Shown here: positions 54,260-63,743 of the stretch, in pieces
Numbering within the stretch: position 1 is the first letter of the stretch
Layout of the letters: every line of letters begins with the position of its first letter
Source of the DNA: Cohaesibacter intestini
GTDB lineage: Bacteria > Pseudomonadota > Alphaproteobacteria > Rhizobiales > Cohaesibacteraceae
Length of the DNA: 64,000 bases
NCBI RefSeq assembly: GCF_003324485.1
Contig: NZ_QODK01000007.1
Coordinates: forward strand, 123,535 to 187,534
Reading direction: 5' to 3'
Notes under the pieces: model-generated
Databases searched by the model: none
Told to the model about the DNA's origin: nothing
The model's input: only the letters and a program-made list of their open reading frames with translations
Position numbers and translations under genes: made by a program

Positions 54260-55041
54260 TGACGTTTAATCTTGAGCTTGCTGGCAAGCGTATTCTGGTA
54301 ACCGGTGGCACGGGGGGAACGGGTGCAGCTGTGGCTGAGTTCTTCGCAGAGCAAGGTGCTCGCGTTATGATCACGGCACGAAAGCCCCCTGTACGTTTGA
54401 CAATAGCCGCGAGCTTTGTCGCTGCCGATGTCACCACATCTGAAGGATGCACAACTGTTGGCAAAGCGGTTGAGGATCAATTCAACGGGCTTGACATCCT
54501 TGTCCATGTTCTTGGTGGGTCAGCCGCACCGGCTGGTGGGTATTCTGCTCTGACAGATGAGGAGTGGGATCGAACCATTGCTCTCAATCTCATGGCAGCG
54601 GTCCGTCTTGATCGTCTGCTGCTGCCCGGAATGATCGCACAAGGCAGCGGTGTCATTGCCCATGTCACGTCAATCCAGCGTCAGATGCCACTGCCGGAGT
54701 CAACAACGGCTTATGCTGCCGCAAAAGCGGCACTATCAACCTACTCGAAAAGCCTGTCCAAGGAAGTTGGGCCGGCAGGGGTCAGGGTCGTCAGGATCTC
54801 GCCCGGCTGGATCGAAACAGACGCAGCACTGGCATTGGCCGATCGTCTGGCAGCAGAAGCCGGAACCGACCGTGAAGGCGGCAAACAGATCATCATGCAA
54901 GGCCTTGGCGGGATCCCGATTGGTCGGCCGACACAACCTGAGGAAGTTGCAGAATTGATCGGATTCCTGTGTTCGCCACGAGCAAGCGCCATTACAGGCA
55001 GCGAACATGTGATTGACGGAGGAACTGTACCTGTAGCCTGA
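54259..55041 (+). CDS. short-chain dehydrogenase/reductase (SDR)
   Basis: A 260-residue classical SDR. Cofactor motif [14 protein letters not shown] near residue 14, the HVLGG (NNAG-like) region, catalytic Ser in HVTSIQRQ, and Tyr-x3-Lys in [11 protein letters not shown]. The C-terminal [20 protein letters not shown] is typical. It probably reduces a small carbonyl compound. Last gene before the tRNA fragment and island border. Confidence 0.92.
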   Translation: MTFNLELAGKRILVTGGTGGTGAAVAEFFAEQGARVMITARKPPVRLTIAASFVAADVTTSEGCTTVGKAVEDQFNGLDILVHVLGGSAAPAGGYSALTDEEWDRTIALNLMAAVRLDRLLLPGMIAQGSGVIAHVTSIQRQMPLPESTTAYAAAKAALSTYSKSLSKEVGPAGVRVVRISPGWIETDAALALADRLAAEAGTDREGGKQIIMQGLGGIPIGRPTQPEEVAELIGFLCSPRASAITGSEHVIDGGTVPVA

Positions 55042-55243
55042 AGTGAAGCTTCCGAAGCTTGTCGCCTGTTAGCCCTGACTTATTGCATGCAGCCGGAGTG
55101 CCCGCTTTGAGAAAGGGGCCGCTCGATTGATCACGAAGAAGGAGGGCTTGGGAAAGAACAAGCCGTGAAAACCCTATGAAAACTATTTGAAAACCGCGGC
55201 TATGAGCGTTCCCATAATAGTCTCTAAGCCATTGAAAGAGTGA

Positions 55244-55290
55244 TGGAGCGGGTGAAGGGAATCGAACCCTCGTCGTAAGCTTGGGAAGCT
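55244..55290 (-). other. 3' end of a tRNA-Gly gene, putative attachment site of an integrated element
   Basis: On the minus strand this reads the anticodon loop (CCC), variable region, T arm (GAGGG TTCGATT CCCTT), the 3' acceptor strand CACCCGC, discriminator T and encoded CCA of a tRNA-Gly. The 5' half (D arm and GCGGGTG acceptor strand) is absent, replaced by unrelated AT-rich sequence. Integrases that target the 3' end of tRNA genes leave such duplicates at the far end of the element. From the orientation, the intact tRNA and the element lie at higher coordinates. Confidence 0.8.
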
Positions 55291-55334
55291 AAGACAGATC
55301 ATTGATTTTAAAGGTTTGGTTTTCACTCGCTCCA
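55244..55334. repeat. inverted repeat bracketing the tRNA fragment
   Basis: TGGAGCGGGTGAA at 55244-55256 is mirrored by TTCACTCGCTCCA at 55322-55334 with one mismatch. The left arm is the tRNA acceptor end itself, so the transcript could fold into a long hairpin resembling a tRNA acceptor stem. Confidence 0.75.
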
Positions 55335-55419
55335 ATTAATGGGTCGAATTTCAACGAAATAGATCGGAAGTTTTCGGCTGGAGGCCCACAAAAACCTTGA
55401 CCTGCGCCCCGAAAACTCC

Positions 55420-58400
55420 TCAAGATTTTGGCACAAGAAAAGGCTTGTTATTCGAAATTCTCCGAAACAGAGGATATTTTACCTCACGAAGCCTTCTCCG
55501 GACGTTTTTGTTGCCTGGCAGCTGCTCACACGCAATCTCCAAATGAGGAATTGCCTCGAAAGGTCTGTTTAACTTAATCAAGACTTCAGCTATACATCGT
55601 CTAATCAAAGCATCGTGCGTCTTTGTTTCAATTGCTTTCATGAAATGGATCAAGGATCCTTTATACTTCCCTGCATGGAAGGCAGCCAAGCCCTTACGAT
55701 AATCACTTTCACTTGCAGGAGGTGACTTCTTCTTGGATGAGCTGTGTTGATTTTTCTTGCCACAATTGCGTTGGTAAGCTTCGGCAATAAGCTCATATTC
55801 TTCAATATCAATCACAAAGGATGTATCCATTTCGATCTTTGGCTTATAATTATCAAACAATTTACCATCAGAACGCCCAAGAAAAATTTTAGCAATCATC
55901 GCGTTTGAGTTTTGGTACTGAGCCAAAATATGCTCGCTTTGTTTGGTTGTTAGAAGCCAGGGTCGACCAATCTCGAGGTTTCGTTTGGCCCGCCCTTCAG
56001 AAATTCCTACCGTAACTTCTTCAATAAATCTGAAATAGTGGCCTCTACTTTCAAAATGAAGCTTGTTGAATTGCCGTACGATACGAATATGGGAATTTTC
56101 GAGCGGGAACGCATTGCTTTTGTCTTCGGTTGGTTGAGGCAGAGCCAATAATTGCGGTAGATCGAGTGCATAAGAAAAATCGGAAAGTAAATCGCGATCC
56201 ACCATTTGAGACCGCTCGAAAGGGCGAACAATGATTTTGCTGGGATCCAGCTTTTGCGCCCAAAGTTGTATTATGGAATGGTAGTCCAACCGCCTTTTGG
56301 TGATGTCACTCTCTAACCAATCAGCCATTGTTGAATCGACACGTCCCACTGCACCACCAGCAACGAATTCTGCATATTGAGCATTGGCCCACTCATCCTG
56401 GCGGCGAAGATAAGTAATCATGCTCACGTCAAAACCATCAAAATAGTCAACCAAAGCTGGTGCTTTCTCATTCAAGAAAAAGGCTTCACTTGATATAATT
56501 ATGGTATGAATTGGGTTTTTCATTTTACTGAAAATAACTAAACCTTCTTCAATCAATTCTCGCAGCTCTCTTTTCCCTTGCACTGCTGCCGGAGCAAAAT
56601 GCGCGTGACCGGCCTGCTTATGTGGCCGCGCCGCCTGCCAAAAAAGGCCAAAAGAAGGATACCAAATACCTTGCCGCAGCAGTTCGGGACGATTCTGTTC
56701 CATCAAATGCTGCAAATAAGTGCTGCCGGTCTTGGTCGATCCGATATGGAAAATAACGCGGATCCTGTCATGCCGGTCAGTCTTTGCAAGGCCAGACGAG
56801 GCTTCTTTGATTGCGGCAACGACCTTGTTGCCCGGTTTGATCTTGTCATTGCGGGCATAGAGATTGAGCGCCGACAGGAAATGGCGCTCCGTTTCCGATT
56901 TCGGTTCGGACAGCAAGTTCTCGTAAAGGGTCTGCTGATCTATGGGTTCGAGATTGGTTGCAATGTCGACAAAGTCCGGTCGATCAGCAAGGATCGCGGC
57001 ATAGAGCAGTCCGTAGGCGTTGGCGTCGAGATGGGGTTGAGAAAGCTGGATCGGATCACGGCTCAGCTGGTCCGGACTCATACCAATAGGTTCGAATACC
57101 CGCTTTATCCGGGCAAGAAAGGCTTGATTGTCGTCAGCGGCCACACCTGACTGTACCAGTTTGTAGGCAAAGCCACGAAAGAGAAATTGTAAATATTGCG
57201 CGACAGTGAAACGAAGATGATAGGCATAAGGATGGTCTTGGCCAAATGCTTCATTTCCAACCAAAAGCTTAATCGTATGCTCCAGATTCTCCATCTGAAG
57301 ATCGTAATCCCTTGAATTTTTTTGTCTTCTAGCAGTGGAATCTTTCCGAATTCTATATACGAATGCTTCGCTGGAAGAAGTCGAGATTGATTTTGCCCTT
57401 ACTAGGGCTTTTGTTAAAAATGGTCGTTCTTCCCATTGTGTATTAACAAACTTGATATTGTTTTCCTTCAAGAACTGAAGCCGGTAAAGCCAAAGACAAA
57501 AGTGCCTGCTATGCAAAAGAACTGGGCTTTTGTCAAAGGTTGTCTTGGATAAATTCTCCTCAAAAAAGTCTTCCGTTTTATCTCTATTGTACTTTATGAA
57601 ATTCCCATTGGTGTCTTCTATGCGTTCAATCAGTTTTCGCCCGCGCACCATATCGCTAGTATCGGATATTGCTATTTCGTAGACCGTTTCAAGATGCGTA
57701 GTTGAAGGGAAATAATCGTCGGGATCCAGGAACCAGACATATTCACCCAGAGCAGCCTCAAGCCCCCTGTTGCGGGCAAATCCCTGGCCAACATTTTCCT
57801 GCAACACGATGGGTTTGATGCGGGGATCCTCTGCCGCCATCCTGTCGATAATGGCCTGACTGTTGTCGGGACTGCAATCATTGACCGGAATGATTTCCAC
57901 CTCACGCAAGCTCTGGCGCTGGATCGACTGGATCGCTTCCTCGATATAGGCCTCGACACCATAAACGGGAAGAATGACGGAGACTTTTGGCTCCGATGCC
58001 ACCTCTTGCATGGTTCCGGGTAGCGTGACCGGACGATTGGCTTCGATATAATCGAGCACATCCTCGATCTCGCTTGGTGCTGGTTTACCCGGAACATGAT
58101 AGATGGTGTACCAGATGTAGAAATAGTGAAAAATCTCTTCGAGCGTTCTCGAACGGTGCCGATATGGGATTTTCTGACGATCATCGGTCAGGCCCCAGCC
58201 GGCATAGAAGGGGGCGCCAAAACAGATCACTTCCTTGCCCGCCAGCAAGGCTTCCAGCCCCATGCCACTGGTGCCGACATAGACCTTGTCAACCAGTTCG
58301 AACAGGCAAAAGGGATTGATCGGATCACGCAAGATACGCACACGGCCATCATTCTTCAGATGATTGTAATATCCAACCCGTTTGCCTTCTTCCCACACCG

Positions 58401-59160
58401 TATCGGGATGGGTCTTGACGAGGATCTCGGAATCGGGATTTTCGCGAATTGCCGCCAGAAGCATTGCCTCGAAATGGATCTCATCTACCTTGCCATAGAT
58501 GGTAGAAGCATCAGCAAAGCTTTGATCGACGACCAGAACTCGGCTTTCATAACCCTCGGTCATGGTTGGCTGATGGATGGGCTGGGAATTATATTTGCTT
58601 ATCTTACGCTCGCAGATGCGGTTGATGACAGTTCGCGCCCGAGAGGTCTCTTCATCACTGAGCATTTTGCTGCTGTTCAAACGATGAATCAGGCGATTGG
58701 GATAGTCGGCCATGAAATAATGGCTGATATCGTCATATACATATCCCAGACAAGCCGAAACGGTATCCTTATTGTTAAACGAATGAGACCAACTACTGGT
58801 AGATGCAAGGAATCCTTGTTCAAAAAGAATAATTCTGGTATCGGTTTTGGCGCGATTAAAAACCCTTGTTGCCCCTTTGTGTGACTTTTCCGGTTCGGGA
58901 TATAAGGTGCCGAGAGCCAGGTAGGTTGAGGCGTTGTGCCATCTGGGTTCTCCCATATGGGCACTTTCGGGAAACAAAAGTTTCAAATGAGCACCGTATG
59001 CGTCCTCAAGCGTATTTTTCGTGTAACCAATACCAATTGGTTCATCCTGCAGCGATAATATTTCCTCACGAATGTCAATTTCTTCAGGAACGGCTTCTTT
59101 TTGCTGAATTTCGATCAAATCCAAAAAATTTAAATAGGCATCTTTATGATTTGCAGTCAT
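55420..59160 (-). CDS. four-domain glycan protein: KpsC-like / GT2 / sulfotransferase-like / TPR
   Basis: A 1246-residue multidomain protein. Residues ~1-385 resemble the KpsC/KpsS capsule glycosyltransferase fold (KVDEIHFEAMLLAAIRENPD, ILVKTHPD, VYVGTSGMGLEALLAGKEVI, FGAPFYAGWGLTDDR). Residues ~390-720 are a GT2 glycosyltransferase (KVSVILPVYGVEAYIEEAI, then DPDDYF in place of DxD). Residues ~795-1080 are a sulfotransferase-like P-loop (FHIGSTKTGSTYLQHLMEQN). Residues ~1150-1210 hold a TPR (YRKGLAAFHAGKYKGSLIHF). It starts 1 base after the 59162-61087 gene. This seems a surface-polysaccharide assembly enzyme with sulfation ability; activities are inferred. Confidence 0.82.
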   Translation of the reverse strand: MTANHKDAYLNFLDLIEIQQKEAVPEEIDIREEILSLQDEPIGIGYTKNTLEDAYGAHLKLLFPESAHMGEPRWHNASTYLALGTLYPEPEKSHKGATRVFNRAKTDTRIILFEQGFLASTSSWSHSFNNKDTVSACLGYVYDDISHYFMADYPNRLIHRLNSSKMLSDEETSRARTVINRICERKISKYNSQPIHQPTMTEGYESRVLVVDQSFADASTIYGKVDEIHFEAMLLAAIRENPDSEILVKTHPDTVWEEGKRVGYYNHLKNDGRVRILRDPINPFCLFELVDKVYVGTSGMGLEALLAGKEVICFGAPFYAGWGLTDDRQKIPYRHRSRTLEEIFHYFYIWYTIYHVPGKPAPSEIEDVLDYIEANRPVTLPGTMQEVASEPKVSVILPVYGVEAYIEEAIQSIQRQSLREVEIIPVNDCSPDNSQAIIDRMAAEDPRIKPIVLQENVGQGFARNRGLEAALGEYVWFLDPDDYFPSTTHLETVYEIAISDTSDMVRGRKLIERIEDTNGNFIKYNRDKTEDFFEENLSKTTFDKSPVLLHSRHFCLWLYRLQFLKENNIKFVNTQWEERPFLTKALVRAKSISTSSSEAFVYRIRKDSTARRQKNSRDYDLQMENLEHTIKLLVGNEAFGQDHPYAYHLRFTVAQYLQFLFRGFAYKLVQSGVAADDNQAFLARIKRVFEPIGMSPDQLSRDPIQLSQPHLDANAYGLLYAAILADRPDFVDIATNLEPIDQQTLYENLLSEPKSETERHFLSALNLYARNDKIKPGNKVVAAIKEASSGLAKTDRHDRIRVIFHIGSTKTGSTYLQHLMEQNRPELLRQGIWYPSFGLFWQAARPHKQAGHAHFAPAAVQGKRELRELIEEGLVIFSKMKNPIHTIIISSEAFFLNEKAPALVDYFDGFDVSMITYLRRQDEWANAQYAEFVAGGAVGRVDSTMADWLESDITKRRLDYHSIIQLWAQKLDPSKIIVRPFERSQMVDRDLLSDFSYALDLPQLLALPQPTEDKSNAFPLENSHIRIVRQFNKLHFESRGHYFRFIEEVTVGISEGRAKRNLEIGRPWLLTTKQSEHILAQYQNSNAMIAKIFLGRSDGKLFDNYKPKIEMDTSFVIDIEEYELIAEAYQRNCGKKNQHSSSKKKSPPASESDYRKGLAAFHAGKYKGSLIHFMKAIETKTHDALIRRCIAEVLIKLNRPFEAIPHLEIACEQLPGNKNVRRRLREVKYPLFRRISNNKPFLVPKS

Positions 59161-59161
59161 T

Positions 59162-61087
59162 TCAGCAATCCCTAGCTATTTTTTTGAAAGGAAAAAACTT
59201 TTCGCCAAAAACATCGTCGATAAGTTTCGTTTGAAGATAGGACTGGAGATTCGGTTTCCTGATGCCGTCATATTCATCAATTGCCAGAAGGAACAAATTC
59301 TCCCATTGCGTAAATACCACGTCCTGAGAGAATTCCTTGTCGAATTTCTCTTTTGAGTATTTTCCCATTTCCGTGCGAAGATCTTGATCGTTCATAAGCT
59401 TGAGCAAATCTTCTCCCAGCGAGCCCAAAGCCCGCCCGCCCGAGGCGAGAATGCCATTCTTGCCATCCTCGATCTGGACATTGATGCCATTGCAAAGCGC
59501 ATATCCGACCATGGGCAAGCCGTGAGCCATTGCTTCCAGACCGGTCATGGGGAAACCCTCATGCAGCGAGGGCAGGACGAACAGGTCGGCATCGACATAG
59601 TGTCTGTAGGGCTCGTCCGTGTGACCGACAAACTCCACCTTGTGCTTGATAGAGAGTTCCCTGGCCAGGGCTTCCAGATCTTTTCTCAGCCCTCCGCCAC
59701 CGACTACTTTAAGTTTCCAGTCAGGCACCTGTTCGTGGATGCCAGCAAAGGCGTGCAGAAGAGCCGACAGGTTTTTTCGAGGAACCAGGCGGGCAACGGT
59801 AATCAGGGTATATTGATCCTTGATCTGGCCCGGATTCGCCTTCACCCCCGGTGTCGGGATGGTGTTGGGAACAATTGTGATCTTGTCCTGAAGGCACATT
59901 GGCAACGTGGACTTGAAAGCATCTACCAGGAGATGCAGGCGTGTGGCGCCACTGAAATAGATCTGCCTTTCCTCATCGGAGAATGTGCCTACACGTTGAG
60001 GAAAAGTCGGATCGATATGTTCTGACAGAACAATCGGAACATCGAGTTTCATTGCGCATTTCACATATCGTCCGAATGTCCGGTTCATATGCAACCCGAC
60101 GATAAGGTCAGGAGCGATTTGCGCCATCTTGATTTGCATGACCTGATTATTTTGAGGGTTATCTTCTTCGGGCAGATGGTGCATCCCAATATCGGGATGC
60201 AACGGCCATCGGGACGGGGCCTGGTCATTGTCAAATGTTAGAATATCGACATGATGGCCCTTATCAGCCATGGCATTAGCCATCATGTGCCCGACATTTT
60301 CTGTTCCGCCTCGGCCTTTGGTAATCCATGGCACAAAAAAGGCGATTCTCATCGGACCGGTGAAGGAGGAAAGTGTACCCTTGGCCGCTTTGGCATCTTT
60401 CGGCGGGATTTGCCACAGCCAGTTGACCGAATTGATATTGCCGTCGAAACCCTGCCCGGCATCAAACCCTTTCGGAAAAAGCTTTTTCTTGGCAAGAAAT
60501 TCGATATCTCCATTGGCAAAGTGCAAATCCCCTTGGGGCAAAGGGCCCGCCCCTTTGCTGACCGAACCAAACAGATTGTAGCCATGCCGCACAAAGGATC
60601 CGTTCGACAAGTCAAAGCCCGCCACCGCAAGGACATACATCAGGTTTCCAATGTTCCAGCCTGTATTGACATGGCCGCCAACCACCGCGTGCTTAAAGGG
60701 TGGAACGCTGATAAACAGCTTGCCGTCCGGCTTTAGGATCCGGCGAATTTCCTCCAACGCCCTGCCCATATTCATTACATGTTCAAGGACATGGGCGCAC
60801 CAGATGGCATCAAAGCTTTCATCTTCAAAAATGCTCATGTCACAAATATCGACATCATGATGGATCCGGATCCCGTCAGGCAGGGAACTTCCTTGTTCGA
60901 AATAGGCATCCACATTGAAACCTGTAGCTTCGACCTGCCAACCAGCTTCGCAAAACGCTCGTGATGCTTTACCACTCCCCATACCTATATCAAGAATTTT
61001 CCCTTTTTTTGGAAAGCGTACAATAACCTCACGCAAAATATCATTCTGCCCGTTTATTGAAACAGTGCATTGAGTACGTCCATCCAC
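59162..61087 (-). CDS. SAM methyltransferase fused to GT4 glycosyltransferase
   Basis: A 641-residue fusion. Residues ~1-230 are a class I methyltransferase: motif I ILDIGMGSGKAS, post-motif FDAIWCAHVLEHV and LKPDGKLFISVPP. Residues ~245-630 are a GT-B glycosyltransferase of family 4 type: AFFVPWITKGRGGTENVGHM at its start, LHEGFPMTGLEAMAHGLPMV near the end (the E-x7-E nucleotide-sugar motif). The two activities likely act on the same glycan in order. It is first in a two-gene minus-strand operon with the 1246-residue protein. Confidence 0.85.
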   Translation of the reverse strand: MDGRTQCTVSINGQNDILREVIVRFPKKGKILDIGMGSGKASRAFCEAGWQVEATGFNVDAYFEQGSSLPDGIRIHHDVDICDMSIFEDESFDAIWCAHVLEHVMNMGRALEEIRRILKPDGKLFISVPPFKHAVVGGHVNTGWNIGNLMYVLAVAGFDLSNGSFVRHGYNLFGSVSKGAGPLPQGDLHFANGDIEFLAKKKLFPKGFDAGQGFDGNINSVNWLWQIPPKDAKAAKGTLSSFTGPMRIAFFVPWITKGRGGTENVGHMMANAMADKGHHVDILTFDNDQAPSRWPLHPDIGMHHLPEEDNPQNNQVMQIKMAQIAPDLIVGLHMNRTFGRYVKCAMKLDVPIVLSEHIDPTFPQRVGTFSDEERQIYFSGATRLHLLVDAFKSTLPMCLQDKITIVPNTIPTPGVKANPGQIKDQYTLITVARLVPRKNLSALLHAFAGIHEQVPDWKLKVVGGGGLRKDLEALARELSIKHKVEFVGHTDEPYRHYVDADLFVLPSLHEGFPMTGLEAMAHGLPMVGYALCNGINVQIEDGKNGILASGGRALGSLGEDLLKLMNDQDLRTEMGKYSKEKFDKEFSQDVVFTQWENLFLLAIDEYDGIRKPNLQSYLQTKLIDDVFGEKFFPFKKIARDC

Positions 61088-61427
61088 AAGCTAAACTCCC
61101 ATCAAATACTATCATCTCATCTTAACAGGGAAGGAGATAATGTTAATACAGCCGCATCCATACTCAGGCAAGAACATGAGCTTTATGCAACCATCAATAG
61201 CATTAATTGACTTCTGTCATCAAACCATTAGATGTTTTGCAATGAAAAAAATGGTTAGCAAGTTGGCAGTTTAGCATATAGGGTCTCCGTAAAGGGAACT
61301 GGCTTACCCGTAAATCTGACAAAGCACCCGCTTAATTCGTGTTCGAGCGAAGGCGAACATGATTTCTGAAAGCAACAGACACCAGCTTCACATATAACTC
61401 AACAAAACACCTTCACAGAAAAATCTC
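61088..61427. other. divergent AT-rich promoter region
   Basis: 340 bases between the two divergent glycan gene units. It is more AT-rich than most of the window, with no ORF or RNA gene that I can support, and should hold both promoters. Confidence 0.5.
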
Positions 61428-63743
61428 ATGTCGGAAAACACACCCCCGAGTACATTACGCTTTCTTGCCCTCGGAAATCCTAAAGCAGCTGCCTTTACAA
61501 GCCTATCGTCAGCATTAACTGTACTGGGCGAGATCGATTTTCGCCACGAAAACGAGTTCGCATCTCTTGTTGATGTAAGCAATCTAGTCGTAGAGAAGAA
61601 CTACAAAGCGATTCTGTTCCCAAATCCATATGGCAATGAAACGAGACTCAAGATCTATCGCTATTGTCGCGCCTTAAAAATTTCTATCATTGTTTTTGAT
61701 CGAGGCGGTCTTCCGGATAGTTGGTATTTTGATGTCGGTTTCAATGCAGATAGCCCCTCCTATGATGCAGAAAACTGGGACCAACCGCTTTCTAAGGAGG
61801 AAAGCGACGATGTTCAGGCATATCGGCAGCAGCTCGTCTCTTCTGACAAATGCCTCGAAGATCAAGGAGCGCGCATAGGGGTAGAAGCATTGAGAGCACA
61901 AATGGGGCTTCAGGGTAAAAAGATACTGTTTGTTCCTTTTCAACGGCCTGCAGACACAACAGTGCGCTATTTTAAAGGAGAGTTTGGCAGCTTCGAGAGC
62001 TTTGTTGATAAGATTGAACAGATATCCGCCTCATCCGAATTGAAGAATGCGGGCTGGGTGGTTGTTTGCAAAAAGCATCCTTTGGAAGAGATAAGGCCCA
62101 AAGCCGGACTAAGCTTTGCCCCAGACGATACACATATTCATGACCTGCTAGAATTATGCGATGCTGTGTGCCTGATTAACAGCGGAGTTGGTTTGCTCGC
62201 TTCTTTGTTTGATAAACCTGTTTATCACTTTGGCGAAGTCTATTATGGACATGAAGGACTTAACAGACCAGTCAACGAAGCCCGAGACGTTATTCAGGCA
62301 CTTATGTCCTCTTTGCTAAAGGTATCCTCTGAAACGCGCGATCGTTTGCTCAACTATCTGGTGAATAGGATATATTCATTCGGGAATTTCCATACTGAGC
62401 GGGTGCGTCAGAAAGACGGTAGTTTCAGGAACATCACCAGACGTATCGATTTCACGTCTCTGAGATTTCCCGATCTTCAGGATTGTTCAGATAGAAAACG
62501 TGTCCTATGCATCACTCCAGTCATTCCCCATCCTGTCAATCGGGGCTCGGCGCAGCGGACGAGCCAAGTGCTGCATGCGATGCGGGAGCTAGGTTATTTC
62601 ATTGATGTAGCCGTTCTGAATCGTAGTGAGCGTGATACGTCCTCAGAAGATCTTGCTTATCGGCTAACCAAAGAGTTTCCTGGTTGTCGATTTTTAATCG
62701 AACGGCATCCAAGCTTTACTAAAGAGCAGAGCAAAATGCCGTTCGCGATTGGGGCTGCGATTAAGAAAATTCAGGCCATCAAGAGCTTCATTCACAAAAA
62801 TCCATTCTCAGTAACAAATAATGACGAATGCCCGCCCAAGTTCAAAGAGATGGTTACGTCGGCGGCGAAGTATGGCTCTTACGACGTCGTTTTTTTTAAC
62901 TATATCAAAATGACTATAGACGATGTGATCAAAATGGAACTCCATGCAATAGCAGATATGCATGACATCCAAACAAACAGAATAAGAAAGGATGTGGCAC
63001 CACATTGGCCCAAATTGCTACGCCCTCTTCTCATTAATAGATATAAAGCATCTGAAAAGGCAACACTTAGGAAATACGACAGCTTGATCTGTATTTCTCC
63101 CGTTGAGCAAGTAGAAGTAAAAAAGGAATATGCACCTAATACGCCCACGCACTTTTTGCCCGTTACTTTCTTCCGGCGCACAGAAGTGAACGTAGGTTCA
63201 GACTACAAATATGATTTGTTATTTGTTGGCTCCAACTCTGATGCCAATGCGGATTCGGTTTTGTGGTTCCTCAAAAATGTATGGCCGAGAATTATCACGT
63301 CGCGTCCTGACACAACATTTTTCATACAAGGTGCTATCGGCCGAAACAAAAACCTAATCCTTTCAAGAAAATCTCTTGTTGCAGCTGACAATATTTATTC
63401 TGAAATCTATGTTAAAGACCTCGAAGACACTTATAAACAAGCGCGTTTGGTCATTAGTCCGACTACCAAAGGGACAGGAATGAAGGTGAAGGTGATTGAA
63501 GCCCTTCATTATCACAAGGCGCTGATTGGCACCGATGTCGCGTTTGAAGGTATTGAGATCACGTCCGGCGTTGACGCAATTTGTGCTAATACAGCAGAAG
63601 GTTTTACCGCGCAGATTTTGTTTTGCCTGAACAACCCTGACAAGCGCAAAGAATTAGAGGCTGGTGCGCAATCTTTGTTTGAGCGCAAATACAGTTTCGA
63701 GTATGCAAAAAAAGAGATTCAACGCATCATCACAAGCACATAG
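61428..63743 (+). CDS. KpsS-like capsule domain fused to GT4 glycosyltransferase
   Basis: A 771-residue protein. Residues ~1-330 resemble capsule-type glycosyltransferases (KpsS-like): KKILFVPFQRPADTTVRYF, GWVVVCKKHPLEEIRPKAG and a SGVGLLASLFDKPVYHFG segment. Residues ~360-770 are a GT-B family 4 enzyme: RVLCITPVIPHPVNRGSAQR at the start, GTGMKVKVIEALHYHKALIG near the end. No signal peptide. The gene is divergent from the two-gene unit and shares its domain style. AT-rich codons mark it as foreign relative to the left of the window. Confidence 0.8.
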   Translation: MSENTPPSTLRFLALGNPKAAAFTSLSSALTVLGEIDFRHENEFASLVDVSNLVVEKNYKAILFPNPYGNETRLKIYRYCRALKISIIVFDRGGLPDSWYFDVGFNADSPSYDAENWDQPLSKEESDDVQAYRQQLVSSDKCLEDQGARIGVEALRAQMGLQGKKILFVPFQRPADTTVRYFKGEFGSFESFVDKIEQISASSELKNAGWVVVCKKHPLEEIRPKAGLSFAPDDTHIHDLLELCDAVCLINSGVGLLASLFDKPVYHFGEVYYGHEGLNRPVNEARDVIQALMSSLLKVSSETRDRLLNYLVNRIYSFGNFHTERVRQKDGSFRNITRRIDFTSLRFPDLQDCSDRKRVLCITPVIPHPVNRGSAQRTSQVLHAMRELGYFIDVAVLNRSERDTSSEDLAYRLTKEFPGCRFLIERHPSFTKEQSKMPFAIGAAIKKIQAIKSFIHKNPFSVTNNDECPPKFKEMVTSAAKYGSYDVVFFNYIKMTIDDVIKMELHAIADMHDIQTNRIRKDVAPHWPKLLRPLLINRYKASEKATLRKYDSLICISPVEQVEVKKEYAPNTPTHFLPVTFFRRTEVNVGSDYKYDLLFVGSNSDANADSVLWFLKNVWPRIITSRPDTTFFIQGAIGRNKNLILSRKSLVAADNIYSEIYVKDLEDTYKQARLVISPTTKGTGMKVKVIEALHYHKALIGTDVAFEGIEITSGVDAICANTAEGFTAQILFCLNNPDKRKELEAGAQSLFERKYSFEYAKKEIQRIITST

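Larger units (their letters stand above)
55042..55419. other. intergenic region with tRNA fragment
   Basis: About 380 bases without a protein gene between the SDR and the first island gene. It holds the tRNA-Gly 3' fragment and the inverted repeat around it; bases 55042-55240 show nothing else I can support. Confidence 0.6.

Noticed and set aside
55244..55334. a complete tRNA gene
   Set aside because: Only the 3' half fits a tRNA. The other arm pairs with the CCA end itself, and no D arm is present.
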